31,978 bases of DNA from an uncultured Bacilli bacterium (GTDB lineage Bacteria; Bacillota_I; Bacilli_A; RF39; UBA660): NCBI GenBank assembly GCA_934086145.1, contig CAKOHV010000023.1, positions 1 through 31,978 on the forward strand, written 5' to 3'. Shown one piece after another: positions 23,751-31,978 of this stretch (position 1 is its first letter; each line of letters starts with the position of its first letter). The notes beneath the pieces are model-generated. The model saw only the letters and a program-made list of their open reading frames with translations. It made no database searches and was not told the origin of the DNA. Position numbers and translations under genes: made by a program.

Positions 23751-25505
23751 ATGAAAAAAATAGCAATTGAAATAAAAGAAGATACCCTATTTTTTAAATA
23801 TAGAACTAATAAACCTGTTCCTGTAGATTTATTAAATACTAACGTTATTTCAAATAATGAATTAGTTTTTAGCGATGATTATATAGTAAAGAATGCAAAA
23901 ATTGTTAGTTTATTTATTAATGATTTAGCGATTGATAGAAATATTAAAAATATTGCCATAAGTAATAACGAAATGGCCTTGGATATTATAAATTTACTAA
24001 AAGGTATAAAGGAAGTTAGTTGTTTAGATTTAAAAGAAGATACAACGTTATCTTATTCTTTGTATGAAAAAATCATTGGACTTAGTAACATCAAAAAAAT
24101 TAATTGCTATGCTATTCCAACCTACTTAATTGAACTCCTTGATAAAGCTGGAATTATAGTAGAATCAAGAAGTGAAGTCTTATTTACCAGTTCTTTTATG
24201 CAAGAAAATAATCTTTTTTCATTTTCTAAGATTTATTATAAAAGCAGCGTAAGAATTTCTAATGATTTGTCTAATGATGATATTGAAGATTTTGAAACAT
24301 TTATCAAAATTAATAAATATTTAAGAACAATCCATTTAGAAAAATGTAATATAAAAGATATTGAAACAATTTGTGAAATTTTGGCTAACGAAAGAAGAAA
24401 AAATATTAATATCCAAATTCATGATAATATTAATGATTTAGATGTTATTGAAAAATTAAGAAATTTAAATAAAAAATATAGAAAAAAAAGGAAAATAAAA
24501 CTAAGTTTAATTTATTCCAAAGATTATTTAGAGCAAAATTATTTAAAACAAATTATTTTCACTACCTTAAAGGTATGTTCATTAATTATTTTTGCTATAG
24601 TTGGCTCAATATTTGGCTATATTTTCTATAACAATTATCAATCAGAAAAGAAAGTTGATAATATTAAGGAACAAATAACTGAAGTTTTAGGTCAAGTCCC
24701 CGAAGAGCAACCAGTTGAAGATAATCAGACACCAGTTGAAGAACCTGTTCAAGAACCCGTAAAAGCTGATCCATTAATTGAAAATTATCAAAAGTTATTA
24801 GAGTTAAACTCAGATACGGTTGGCTGGTTAACTGTAAAAGGAACAAAAATTGACTACCCTGTTGTTAAGTCGACAGATAATAGTTACTACCTAAAGAGAA
24901 ACTTTAATCGAGAAAAAGACTATAATGGATGGGTTTTTATGGATTATCGTAACGACGCTAAAAACCTAGATTCAAATACAATTATTTATGCTCACAATAG
25001 ATATTATAGTGGTGTTATGTTTGGAACGTTGAATAATGTAACTAAAAATAATTGGCATAAAAATCCTGATAATCTTTATATTACATTTAATTCAATGTAT
25101 GAAACTATGACATGGAAAGTCTTCTCAATCTATAATATTGAGGTAACTAGCGATTATTTATACACTAATTTTAATACAAGCGAGGAATATCAAAACTTTA
25201 TAAATCTCCTTAAAGGAAGAAGTCTTTTCGAATTTGATACAGAAGTAACAGCACAAGATAAGATTTTAACATTATCAACTTGTTTAGATAACAATCGAAG
25301 ATTAGTTGTTCATGCTGTTTTACAAAAAGAAGAAACAGCCCAAGAAGTTGAAGAACCACAAAATACCGTTGAGCAAAATAATTCTGAACAAAGTAGTGAA
25401 GAACCAAATAATGAGCAACAAAATAGCGAAGTACCAAACAATGAACAACAAAATAATGAAGAATTAAACAATGAACAAGAAAATTCACAAAATGAAAATA
25501 ACTAA
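23751..25505 (+). CDS. Class B-type sortase with a large N-terminal cytoplasmic domain
   Basis: Sortases cut a C-terminal sorting signal and join the protein to the cell wall. Residues 341-525 of this 584-residue protein match class B sortases: NSDTVGWLTVKGTKIDYPVV, FMDYRND, the catalytic His415 in IIYAHNR, Cys511 in LTLSTC and arginines 516-517 in NNRRLVVHAV. A membrane segment lies at 266-293. Unlike usual sortases, about 265 residues precede it and should be cytoplasmic; I see no known domain there, though IxxLxL-like stretches (residues 45-130, 190-210) hint at irregular leucine-rich repeats. An E/P/V-rich linker (313-340) and an Asn/Gln/Glu-rich tail (527-584) flank the catalytic part. 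Its likely substrates are the two PPxTGS proteins beside it. The ATG follows only a weak GGTG site. Confidence 0.88.
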   Translation: MKKIAIEIKEDTLFFKYRTNKPVPVDLLNTNVISNNELVFSDDYIVKNAKIVSLFINDLAIDRNIKNIAISNNEMALDIINLLKGIKEVSCLDLKEDTTLSYSLYEKIIGLSNIKKINCYAIPTYLIELLDKAGIIVESRSEVLFTSSFMQENNLFSFSKIYYKSSVRISNDLSNDDIEDFETFIKINKYLRTIHLEKCNIKDIETICEILANERRKNINIQIHDNINDLDVIEKLRNLNKKYRKKRKIKLSLIYSKDYLEQNYLKQIIFTTLKVCSLIIFAIVGSIFGYIFYNNYQSEKKVDNIKEQITEVLGQVPEEQPVEDNQTPVEEPVQEPVKADPLIENYQKLLELNSDTVGWLTVKGTKIDYPVVKSTDNSYYLKRNFNREKDYNGWVFMDYRNDAKNLDSNTIIYAHNRYYSGVMFGTLNNVTKNNWHKNPDNLYITFNSMYETMTWKVFSIYNIEVTSDYLYTNFNTSEEYQNFINLLKGRSLFEFDTEVTAQDKILTLSTCLDNNRRLVVHAVLQKEETAQEVEEPQNTVEQNNSEQSSEEPNNEQQNSEVPNNEQQNNEELNNEQENSQNENN

Positions 25506-25527
25506 GGCAGTAAAATCTGTCTTTTTT
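25504..25527 (+). terminator. Terminator of the sortase gene
   Basis: AAGGCAG (25504-25510), loop TAAAAT and CTGTCTT (25517-25523) form a 7-bp stem with one G-U pair, followed by TTTT. It overlaps the sortase stop codon. Confidence 0.75.
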
Positions 25528-25538
25528 CATTCGAGACA

Positions 25539-25547
25539 TGATATAAT
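25539..25547 (+). promoter_or_regulatory. Extended -10 promoter of the 1391-residue gene
   Basis: TGATATAAT gives a perfect -10 box with a TG extension, 32 bases before the ATG. No convincing -35 box is seen. It lies after the sortase terminator, so the large gene has its own promoter. Confidence 0.6.
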
Positions 25548-25579
25548 GATAATATGTTTAAGATATGGAGGGATTCTTG

Positions 25580-28500
25580 ATGAATCAAGAACTAAAAAAT
25601 AATTTAAATAACTTAGTTCATAAAAAGCTGTATGTTAGTAACTTTATTGATGATGAAGACACGCAAAAAATCAAAAAAATAACTACTTTTTTTAAAGGCA
25701 AAGAAGATATTTATAATGATTTAAAAGTGATTTTAAGCGATCGAAACAATGAAAATAGTTTGACTTTCGCGGAATTTTTAGAAAAAATCTTAGTCGGTTT
25801 AGATGAAAAGACAAAAATTTATATCTTGGAAAATAATGAAAAATATAAGGAATTATTAAAACAAGATGAATTATTTTGTACTATTTGGTTAAGTTTAAAA
25901 GATAAAATTAAACTAAAATATCTAAATGACAAGAAAAAACTAGATAATTTAGATGTTTTAATGATTAATGAATCAATAAAAGAAAGTAGCTCTTTCAACG
26001 ATAATTTAGTCTTAAAAGAAATATTAACAAATAATACACTAAACAAAAAAATACCTTCCTTTAGTATAAACATTATATATTCATATAATTTATTAATGCA
26101 TATAAATTTAACTAATTTTGAGGGATGTTCTATTTTAACAAAAAGTACTTACACTACCCTTTTATTAAAAAAATGCCATACATTTACAGAATTTTATACT
26201 TTGTATGAAGCTAATCCTAAAATATATAATTTAATTGAAAATAATAGTTTGACCTTTAATAATAGCGATAATGAAATAATATATAATTTCATTTTAAAAA
26301 ATCCTAATTTTATAGGAAAATTTAGTAATAAATATTTACAATTATTTAATATTTTAGAAATAACAAAAATGTATGATAATAAAACATTAGATAACGAGTC
26401 TTTTTCAACAGTTCTACAAAGTTTATATACTTATAATGTTGATAAAGCAAATGATTATTTTAAGGAAGAAAATCTTAAGAAATGTACAATGCATAGCTTA
26501 ACAATTTATCCTTTTAATAATATTGAAGAAAAACTAAGAACAAAAATCTTTAATACTTATAACTTATTTAATAGATTTATTGACACCATTATGATTGAAG
26601 CAATTAATAATTATTTTAGTGAAGAAGATATAGTAAGTCTTTTAAGAAATTCTTCATTTATTGATGACATGAGTCCCTATGCAATTGAATTATTGATTAA
26701 TAAGTTATCATTTAAATCAGCATTTAATATGTTACAAAATAAAAAAATATTAAGTAAAATAACAAACTTAAATATTACACTTGGTAATAAAGATAGTATT
26801 TTTATAAAAGGCTTTTTGGATAGTCCCTCCCTAATTTGCAAAACTGATCATTCGATGGTTTATGAAATGTTACTTTATTGTAATGTAGATGAACTATTAT
26901 ATTACTTAGCAACACCGTATATTGCCAATAGACTTAGTAGTAATGAAATTATTGAACTTTGTTGTTTAAAAAAAGTTAAAGTAACAGAGATTGTTAAAAT
27001 AATTTCTTTGATGGAAAAGTTAAATAAGACTGATATCATGAATTTTATTGATAAATCATGGGAAGATAATATTGATTTACAAATATTTAATAATGAAAAA
27101 ATAACTAAATTATTATTTAATTTAAATGATAAAGATATTAAAAAAATTAATTTTAATGAAGTTAACTATCTATTTGAAACAATTAGAATGAAATCTATTT
27201 TATCAACACAAGTAACTAAGTATACTGTGTTAACTTATAAAAGTGTATTAGCAAGTTATTTAGTTTTCGGACTTAGTAAAACAATAAAACTAATTAGTGA
27301 TGGAAATAAGGATATTACACTTGACGAAGTAAAAGAATTACAAAATGACATTGTAAGCGAAAAATTATTACGTTTTAGAGAAGATAATGCGGCCATCATT
27401 CAAAATATCACTAAAAAAGTAATTAATAATCTAAAAGAAGTTGAAAATTTCGATAATATAAATGATTTTTCTAAGAAAGTACGACATGATACATATTTAG
27501 ATAATATTATCTATCTTATGCTTGATAACAATTATGATTCATATAATAAAATTATCGAAACATTCTATAATTTCTTAAAATATTATGAATACAATGAATA
27601 TCAAGCTAAAAAGGAAATTTATGAATATTGTAATGGTTTTGTAAAAATCTTTATAAGTAATAAAGCAACAGAATATAATGAAGAATTTTATAAGATAATT
27701 TTGAATAATTTTAAATTAAAAGAAAATATTTTATATAATAAAAGAAAAGAACTTGGTAAAGAATATATTAATAAATTGAAATTAAAACTTTTTGTTAGAG
27801 CCTTAACTGATACTGATAAAGATTCATATGTCTTTGCTTTCCGTAAAGATTACCCTATCTTAGAAATTAAAGAAAGATTTATTAAGTACTTAAATACTGA
27901 TGAAGTTGATTTCGATAATATATTAGAACACGTGTTAATTCCTTTAATGAATGAAAGATTTGACTTTGAAAATTGTTTAAATAAAATAGGTATTAAAAAG
28001 CCTAAAAATTACCAAACATATTATGATTATATTGAAGATGTTAAAAATGTAACTATTTTAAATAATGAAATAGAAAAATTAAAAGAAAAATATGAAGTTA
28101 ATGAATTATTAGAAATAATGAATTACATCTGTTATGGAATAAAAATTAATTTTGATATAAAAGCGAAAGATTTTAAAGCTTTAGAAGATGTTAAAGAAAT
28201 AAGTGATAGTTTAAAAGGACAATTGTATGTTGATAAAACAGCCATGCATTTTATATATAGCGACAATATGGACATCTACAATATAGATGAAATTATTGAA
28301 TATAGTAACTATTGGAATATCTTAGAAGAAATAATTGATAAAACTTCTAACTATATTAAAAAACATATGGATTCCGAAGGAATAAGACAACATTTTGAAC
28401 ATGATTATTTAAAAACAATAAATGAAGAAGAATTTGTCTTCCCTATCACGAATAAATATTATGAATTAAAGCAAAGAGTATTTTCTCTAAGAGACCTTGA

Positions 28501-29755
28501 GAATATCTTTAATGGCTTTGAAATTGCATCTTTCACTAGAGTAAATGAAACACTTCAAAATTTCTTATGCAACACTAAAAATATTTTAATGATTGCGGAT
28601 GGTTATTATAATGGAATTGTTGATAACTTCGGACTTATCATCAACTCATGGAAAAAAATCGAAAAAAAATGTAAAGAATTAGATGTTGATATTAATACTT
28701 TAAGCTTAATAAATATTGAAAATATCTTAAGACTTACTAATTATGAAACTAATCCATATACTAGCAATTTAGATAAAACAATTATAAAGTCATTATGTGA
28801 TGACAGTTACTACCTAGAACTTGATTTAAATAAAAGACTAGAAATAATAAGTAAATTATATAAAGATTCATTTAAAATGATATCTTCGACAATTCCTTGG
28901 ATAGATATTATTGAAGATAACTATGAAATTGCTATTGTTGATAAATATGATCAAGAAATGTTTAAGACATTTGATAATTCGCCATATAAAATAGGTGCTA
29001 TGGGAAATGATTTTGTTCACTACTCTATTTTAAACAAAAATGGATTTAAACTAGTTATTAAAAAAGATAAAAGAATTATTGCGAGAATTTTGGGAGTAAG
29101 AAATGGAAATACAGTTTATTTAAATATTATTGAAGGAATTGAAGACAATAACTATGAGAAATTATTAAAGATTTTTAGTAATAAATTAATCGAAAAAACA
29201 AAAGAATATAGTGAACCAGTTGAATTTGTGACAATTGTTAATAATAAATTGCTTAATAGTATAAATTGTTTAAAAATAGATAATACTATCTGTCCAATTG
29301 TTGATAACCCTGTTAATACTATGTATATAGATTTCGAAGATTTTAGATCTAATCCTAATTTAAATACAACAAGTGATGAAGGTTTTTATAATAATTTTTC
29401 TGATAATATAACTGTTTTATTAGCAAGTTCAAAGATTGTTGATAAAAATAACTTCAAATACTATGATGTTGACGCTAAATATTTAAGAAAAAGAAATAAT
29501 GTTATAAAATTAAGTAATAACATTGAAGAAAGTTACATCAAAAGGATTAAAGTTTTAATTAAACTATGCAAAGAAGAAAAAACTGATAATTTTGATGGTG
29601 AAATTGATTTAAATACAATAGATACAATATTTTTAGGTGATGATTTTGTTATCTTTATTACAAGAAATAAACAAAATATAAAGTATGTACTACCTTATGA
29701 TGAAAGAGCTAAACATGAAATTGAATTAATTATAGATAGCTTAAATCAAAAATAA
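25580..29755 (+). CDS. Unrecognised 1391-residue cytoplasmic protein, possible acyltransferase-like C-terminal domain
   Basis: I do not recognise this protein. It has no signal peptide, membrane segment or cysteine motif. Residues 1 to about 1080 look almost wholly helical, with many short amphipathic helices that could stack as a helical-repeat solenoid, although no clear repeat period is seen. From about 1105 the character changes to alpha/beta. A stretch near 1150-1190 (FKLVIKKDKRIIARILGV, RNGNTVYLNIIEGIED, then KLLKIFSNKLIEKTKE) resembles the core of GNAT acetyltransferases. The rest to 1391 is mixed alpha/beta. The ATG at 25580 has GGAGG eight bases upstream; the ATG at 25565 is itself part of that site's context. 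Codon use matches the neighbours. It ends at a strong bidirectional terminator. Confidence 0.6.
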   Translation: MNQELKNNLNNLVHKKLYVSNFIDDEDTQKIKKITTFFKGKEDIYNDLKVILSDRNNENSLTFAEFLEKILVGLDEKTKIYILENNEKYKELLKQDELFCTIWLSLKDKIKLKYLNDKKKLDNLDVLMINESIKESSSFNDNLVLKEILTNNTLNKKIPSFSINIIYSYNLLMHINLTNFEGCSILTKSTYTTLLLKKCHTFTEFYTLYEANPKIYNLIENNSLTFNNSDNEIIYNFILKNPNFIGKFSNKYLQLFNILEITKMYDNKTLDNESFSTVLQSLYTYNVDKANDYFKEENLKKCTMHSLTIYPFNNIEEKLRTKIFNTYNLFNRFIDTIMIEAINNYFSEEDIVSLLRNSSFIDDMSPYAIELLINKLSFKSAFNMLQNKKILSKITNLNITLGNKDSIFIKGFLDSPSLICKTDHSMVYEMLLYCNVDELLYYLATPYIANRLSSNEIIELCCLKKVKVTEIVKIISLMEKLNKTDIMNFIDKSWEDNIDLQIFNNEKITKLLFNLNDKDIKKINFNEVNYLFETIRMKSILSTQVTKYTVLTYKSVLASYLVFGLSKTIKLISDGNKDITLDEVKELQNDIVSEKLLRFREDNAAIIQNITKKVINNLKEVENFDNINDFSKKVRHDTYLDNIIYLMLDNNYDSYNKIIETFYNFLKYYEYNEYQAKKEIYEYCNGFVKIFISNKATEYNEEFYKIILNNFKLKENILYNKRKELGKEYINKLKLKLFVRALTDTDKDSYVFAFRKDYPILEIKERFIKYLNTDEVDFDNILEHVLIPLMNERFDFENCLNKIGIKKPKNYQTYYDYIEDVKNVTILNNEIEKLKEKYEVNELLEIMNYICYGIKINFDIKAKDFKALEDVKEISDSLKGQLYVDKTAMHFIYSDNMDIYNIDEIIEYSNYWNILEEIIDKTSNYIKKHMDSEGIRQHFEHDYLKTINEEEFVFPITNKYYELKQRVFSLRDLENIFNGFEIASFTRVNETLQNFLCNTKNILMIADGYYNGIVDNFGLIINSWKKIEKKCKELDVDINTLSLINIENILRLTNYETNPYTSNLDKTIIKSLCDDSYYLELDLNKRLEIISKLYKDSFKMISSTIPWIDIIEDNYEIAIVDKYDQEMFKTFDNSPYKIGAMGNDFVHYSILNKNGFKLVIKKDKRIIARILGVRNGNTVYLNIIEGIEDNNYEKLLKIFSNKLIEKTKEYSEPVEFVTIVNNKLLNSINCLKIDNTICPIVDNPVNTMYIDFEDFRSNPNLNTTSDEGFYNNFSDNITVLLASSKIVDKNNFKYYDVDAKYLRKRNNVIKLSNNIEESYIKRIKVLIKLCKEEKTDNFDGEIDLNTIDTIFLGDDFVIFITRNKQNIKYVLPYDERAKHEIELIIDSLNQK

Positions 29756-29756
29756 T

Positions 29757-29798
29757 AAAAAAGAAATATCTAAGGAATAAAAAGGATATTTCTTTTTT
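29757..29798. terminator. Strong bidirectional terminator
   Basis: AAAAAAGAAATATC (29757-29770) and GATATTTCTTTTTT (29785-29798) form a perfect 14-bp stem with a 14-base loop. It lies between the convergent 1391-residue gene and the glycosyltransferase gene and should serve both. Confidence 0.85.
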
Positions 29799-29806
29799 TG
29801 ATAATC

Positions 29807-30889
29807 TCATACGGCTTTTTTGATAATTTCGTAATTTTTTTGTAAACGTGTATTTAAAGGATTAATTTTCAAGGCTTTCTTAACATTTAATAATGATTTC
29901 TTATAATCATGAGTATTATAATAACAGATTGATAAAACATCATAAATGGTTTCATTCCAAGCTGATTCTTCGTTAATATAAGTTTTTGGTTTTTCTTTTA
30001 TTTTTAAAGCTTTCTTTAAATACTTTATAGATTCTAAATAATTTTTTTCATAGTAATATAGATATCCTAATTCAGTATATGGTTCACGTAAATACGATGC
30101 TTCAGCAATAGCTTTTTGATACCACATTATAGCTTCTTCTAAGTATCCTTTGTGATAATATGAGCGTGCTATAAAACGCATTGAGGCACAACGTTCATCT
30201 TTCCAAGTAGCACTTTTTAGGGTTAAGTGATAGTGTAAAGTTTCAATTGCCTTATCCCACATCTCGTAGTACATATACTCTCTTCCTAGATAGTGGGCAT
30301 TACGATCATCTTCTTTGTTTTCTTTTAATGATTGTTCTAATAAAGGCAGATAATCTTTTCTTGATTCTTTGGCAAGAGGATGATGATTTAAAACAACATT
30401 GGGAATAATAATTTCTTTTTCACTTCCTTCATAAGTTAGTATTTCATGAACAGGATATTTCCACTTATACCCTTCTCTTTTATGAATTTTATTTAAATAA
30501 AATGTCGTTCCAGGTTTATTGTAAGAATCAAAACTCCAGTTATATAGATAACTACCGCGTGTTGTATCATTTTGCCAATTTTCTATAAGAGATTTTTTCC
30601 AACCTGTATTAAAGGTTTCATCAATATCTGTACAAACACAAATGTCGGTATCTTCTGGAACTAAAGCCAAACTTTTATTACGAGCAACATCAAAGCGCCA
30701 AGGCGTTATTCGGTCCTGAAATAGTTTTATTTTTGGACAATTTTTTTTAATCAATTTGATAGTATTATCCGTTGAACCAGTATCTAAAACAATTATTTCA
30801 TCAGCTTCTTTCATAGAATCATACCATTTTAAAATATTTTGTTCCTCATTTTTACAGATAGCATAGACTGATACCTTGTAATTTTTCAT
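29807..30889 (-). CDS. Family 2 glycosyltransferase with C-terminal TPR repeats
   Basis: The 360-residue enzyme starts with a GT-A domain (about 1-190): VSVYAICKNEEQNI, the nucleotide-binding segment VLDTGSTDNT (34-43), and the metal-binding DID at 88-90. A His-rich stretch (YPVHEILTYEG, NHHPLAKESRKDYLPLL) closes the catalytic part. Residues about 195-355 are tetratricopeptide repeats (AHYLGREYMYYEMWDKAIETL; YHKGYLEEAIMWYQKAI; YYEKNYLESIKYLKKAL; NTHDYKKSLLNVKKAL). TPR-linked GT2 enzymes often glycosylate proteins or peptides. It is divergent from a collagen-like protein whose GPT triplets could be O-glycosylated, so that protein is a plausible acceptor. There is no membrane segment, so it acts in the cytoplasm. 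AAGGGTGAT precedes the ATG. Confidence 0.88.
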   Translation of the reverse strand: MKNYKVSVYAICKNEEQNILKWYDSMKEADEIIVLDTGSTDNTIKLIKKNCPKIKLFQDRITPWRFDVARNKSLALVPEDTDICVCTDIDETFNTGWKKSLIENWQNDTTRGSYLYNWSFDSYNKPGTTFYLNKIHKREGYKWKYPVHEILTYEGSEKEIIIPNVVLNHHPLAKESRKDYLPLLEQSLKENKEDDRNAHYLGREYMYYEMWDKAIETLHYHLTLKSATWKDERCASMRFIARSYYHKGYLEEAIMWYQKAIAEASYLREPYTELGYLYYYEKNYLESIKYLKKALKIKEKPKTYINEESAWNETIYDVLSICYYNTHDYKKSLLNVKKALKINPLNTRLQKNYEIIKKAV

Positions 30890-30944
30890 ATAATCACCCT
30901 TTTATAATTTATGCTTTGTTATAAATAATAATGATATTGTCCTA

Positions 30945-30957
30945 AGCAAAATTTGCT
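30945..30957. promoter_or_regulatory. Palindrome upstream of the collagen-like gene
   Basis: AGCAAA and TTTGCT flank a single A, 32 bp before the collagen-like gene start and between it and the divergent glycosyltransferase. It could be an operator. I could not assign a convincing promoter for either gene in this 100-bp gap. Confidence 0.35.
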
Positions 30958-30989
30958 AGATTGAATATAAATATAACAGGAGGGATATT

Positions 30990-31978
30990 ATGAATAACGA
31001 TTGTCAGTTAGAAGATGCACGACGTAAGGTTAATAATTATAGTAAGAATCATCCTAATTCTGGATGTTGCTGTGGCTTTAATTTCCCAACAGGTCCAACG
31101 GGCGGACCAACAGGGCCAACTGGTCCAACGGGACCTACCGGGCCTCAAGGAAATAATGGTTTAAATGGAGCTACGGGGCCACAAGGAGTACAAGGTATCC
31201 AAGGTATTCGAGGCGAAATTGGACCAACCGGACCAGCTGGTGCTCAAGGAGCAACAGGGGCTACTGGCGCCACCGGTCCTACTGGGCCAACGGGGCCAAC
31301 TGGTGCAACGGGGCCTAGCGGTATAACTGGTGCAACGGGCCCGACAGGGGCTACAGGAGCTACAGGGCCTACAGGCGCTACCGGTCCAACTGGACCAACT
31401 GGTCCTACTGGGCCGACTGGAGCGCAAGGAGATGTCGGAGCTGAAGGCCCAACGGGTCCTACAGGTGCTACAGGGCCAACGGGACCAACTGGTCCTACAG
31501 GGACAGCTGGAACTGATGGAGAAACCCCAGTATTTACAATTGGTAATGTATCCACTGGTGCTCCAGGAACAGATGCTGAAGTAACAATTTCTGGAACAGC
31601 ACCTAACTATGTTTTGAACTTTACAATTCCACAAGGCGCTACTGGACCTACTGGTCCAACTGGAGTTCAAGGTGAAACCGGGGCTGAAGGTGCCACTGGA
31701 CCAACTGGGCCAACCGGACCTCAAGGTGATGCCGGTGCCGAAGGTGCTACTGGACCAACTGGGCCAACCGGACCTCAAGGTGATGCCGGTGCCGAAGGTG
31801 CCACTGGACCAACTGGGCCAACTGGACCTCAAGGTGATGCCGGTGCCGAAGGTGCTACTGGACCAACTGGGCCAACCGGACCTCAAGGTGATGCCGGGGC
31901 TGAAGGTGCTACTGGACCAACTGGGCCAACCGGACCTCAAGGTGATGCCGGGGCTGAAGGTGCTACTGGACCAACTGG
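30990..31978 (+). CDS. Collagen-like (BclA-type) surface or exosporium protein, 3' end beyond the window
   Basis: An open frame starts at ATG 30990, after AGGAGG, and runs without a stop to the window edge (329 complete codons). The first 36 residues (MNNDCQLEDARRKVNNYSKN..., then GCCCGFNFPTGPTG) include a CCC cluster and lead into Gly-X-Y triplets dominated by GPT, GAT and GPQ. The triplets are broken once, at about residues 181-214, by a segment reading ETPVFTIGNVSTGAPGTDAE, then VTISGTAPNYVLNFTIPQG. This is a motif I know from exosporium and collagen-like proteins of Clostridia and Bacilli. A 54-bp repeat array follows. Such proteins form triple-helical filaments on spores or cells, usually glycosylated on Thr. 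The G+C is far above the neighbours because of Gly/Pro/Thr codons. Minus-strand open frames here are artefacts of the repeats. Confidence 0.92.
   Translation, partial: MNNDCQLEDARRKVNNYSKNHPNSGCCCGFNFPTGPTGGPTGPTGPTGPTGPQGNNGLNGATGPQGVQGIQGIRGEIGPTGPAGAQGATGATGATGPTGPTGPTGATGPSGITGATGPTGATGATGPTGATGPTGPTGPTGPTGAQGDVGAEGPTGPTGATGPTGPTGPTGTAGTDGETPVFTIGNVSTGAPGTDAEVTISGTAPNYVLNFTIPQGATGPTGPTGVQGETGAEGATGPTGPTGPQGDAGAEGATGPTGPTGPQGDAGAEGATGPTGPTGPQGDAGAEGATGPTGPTGPQGDAGAEGATGPTGPTGPQGDAGAEGATGPT
31698..31978 (+). repeat. 54-bp tandem repeats in the collagen-like gene
   Basis: Copies begin at 31698, 31752, 31806, 31860 and 31914, and a sixth begins at 31968 and is cut by the window edge. Each encodes GPTGPTGPQGDAGAEGAT. 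Differences are few, such as GGTGCC versus GGGGCT. A more diverged copy starts at 31644. The number of repeats in the full gene is unknown. Confidence 0.95.

Noticed and set aside
25210..25539. Minus-strand frame over the sortase tail
   Set aside because: It mirrors the Asn/Gln/Glu-rich tail repeats and crosses the sortase terminator.
30915..30923. CATAAATTA-like box (minus strand) resembling a sigma-K -10 element before the glycosyltransferase gene
   Set aside because: No AC-type -35 element lies 16-17 bases upstream; too weak in AT-rich DNA.
31161..31940. Long minus-strand open frames rich in Ser/Trp/Arg or Pro/Val
   Set aside because: They are mirror frames of the Gly-Pro-Thr repeats of the collagen-like gene, with no ribosome-binding site and no protein-like composition.
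1..31978. tRNA, rRNA or prophage genes
   Set aside because: I saw no tRNA-like cloverleaf, rRNA stretch or phage structural gene in reading the window; a covariance-model scan would be needed to exclude small RNAs fully.

Overview
The window is AT-rich DNA from a low-GC Bacillota, most likely a spore-forming member of the Bacilli. Evidence for this is the rpsO-pnp and rimP-nusA-ylxR-infB-rbfA blocks, strong Shine-Dalgarno sites, spore-coat CotJ genes and a BclA-like collagen protein. infB and the zinc-ribbon gene end in TGA, so the standard genetic code applies rather than the Mollicutes code. I cannot name the genus; an uncultured gut lineage near Erysipelotrichales would fit.

Layout. Bases 1-59 resemble the terminal repeat of an insertion sequence lying off the left edge. 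Bases 88-10469 (all minus strand) are information-processing genes: rpsO-pnp, then an operon from a methyltransferase-like gene through a phosphoesterase and truB to a doubled PemK/MazF-like protein, then rimP-nusA-ylxR-infB-rbfA. RimP keeps only its N-terminal domain. A penicillin-binding-type serine hydrolase (10670-11692, plus) is divergent from this operon.

The middle part (11707-20792) holds a UPF0316 membrane protein, a zinc-ribbon membrane protein and trmL, whose leader seems to contain a decayed IS200/IS605-type end. Then come a membrane-anchored thioredoxin-fold protein without active-site cysteines, a fused CotJA-CotJB gene with CotJC, an unrecognised two-gene operon whose ribosome-binding sites sit in hairpin loops, and a P-type Ca2+ ATPase.

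The right third (20950-31978) is a cell-surface region. Two paralogous secreted proteins end in PPxTGS, a hydrophobic segment and a basic tail. They lie beside a class B sortase that carries an unusual ~265-residue cytoplasmic domain. One paralog has one copy of a two-cysteine 31-residue module and the other has seven. A 1391-residue protein of unknown function follows. The window ends with a TPR-containing family 2 glycosyltransferase divergent from a collagen-like protein, which is open at the right edge and built from GPT triplets and 54-bp repeats. The best candidates for an undescribed system are the sortase with its PPxTG substrates, and the glycosyltransferase paired with the collagen-like protein.
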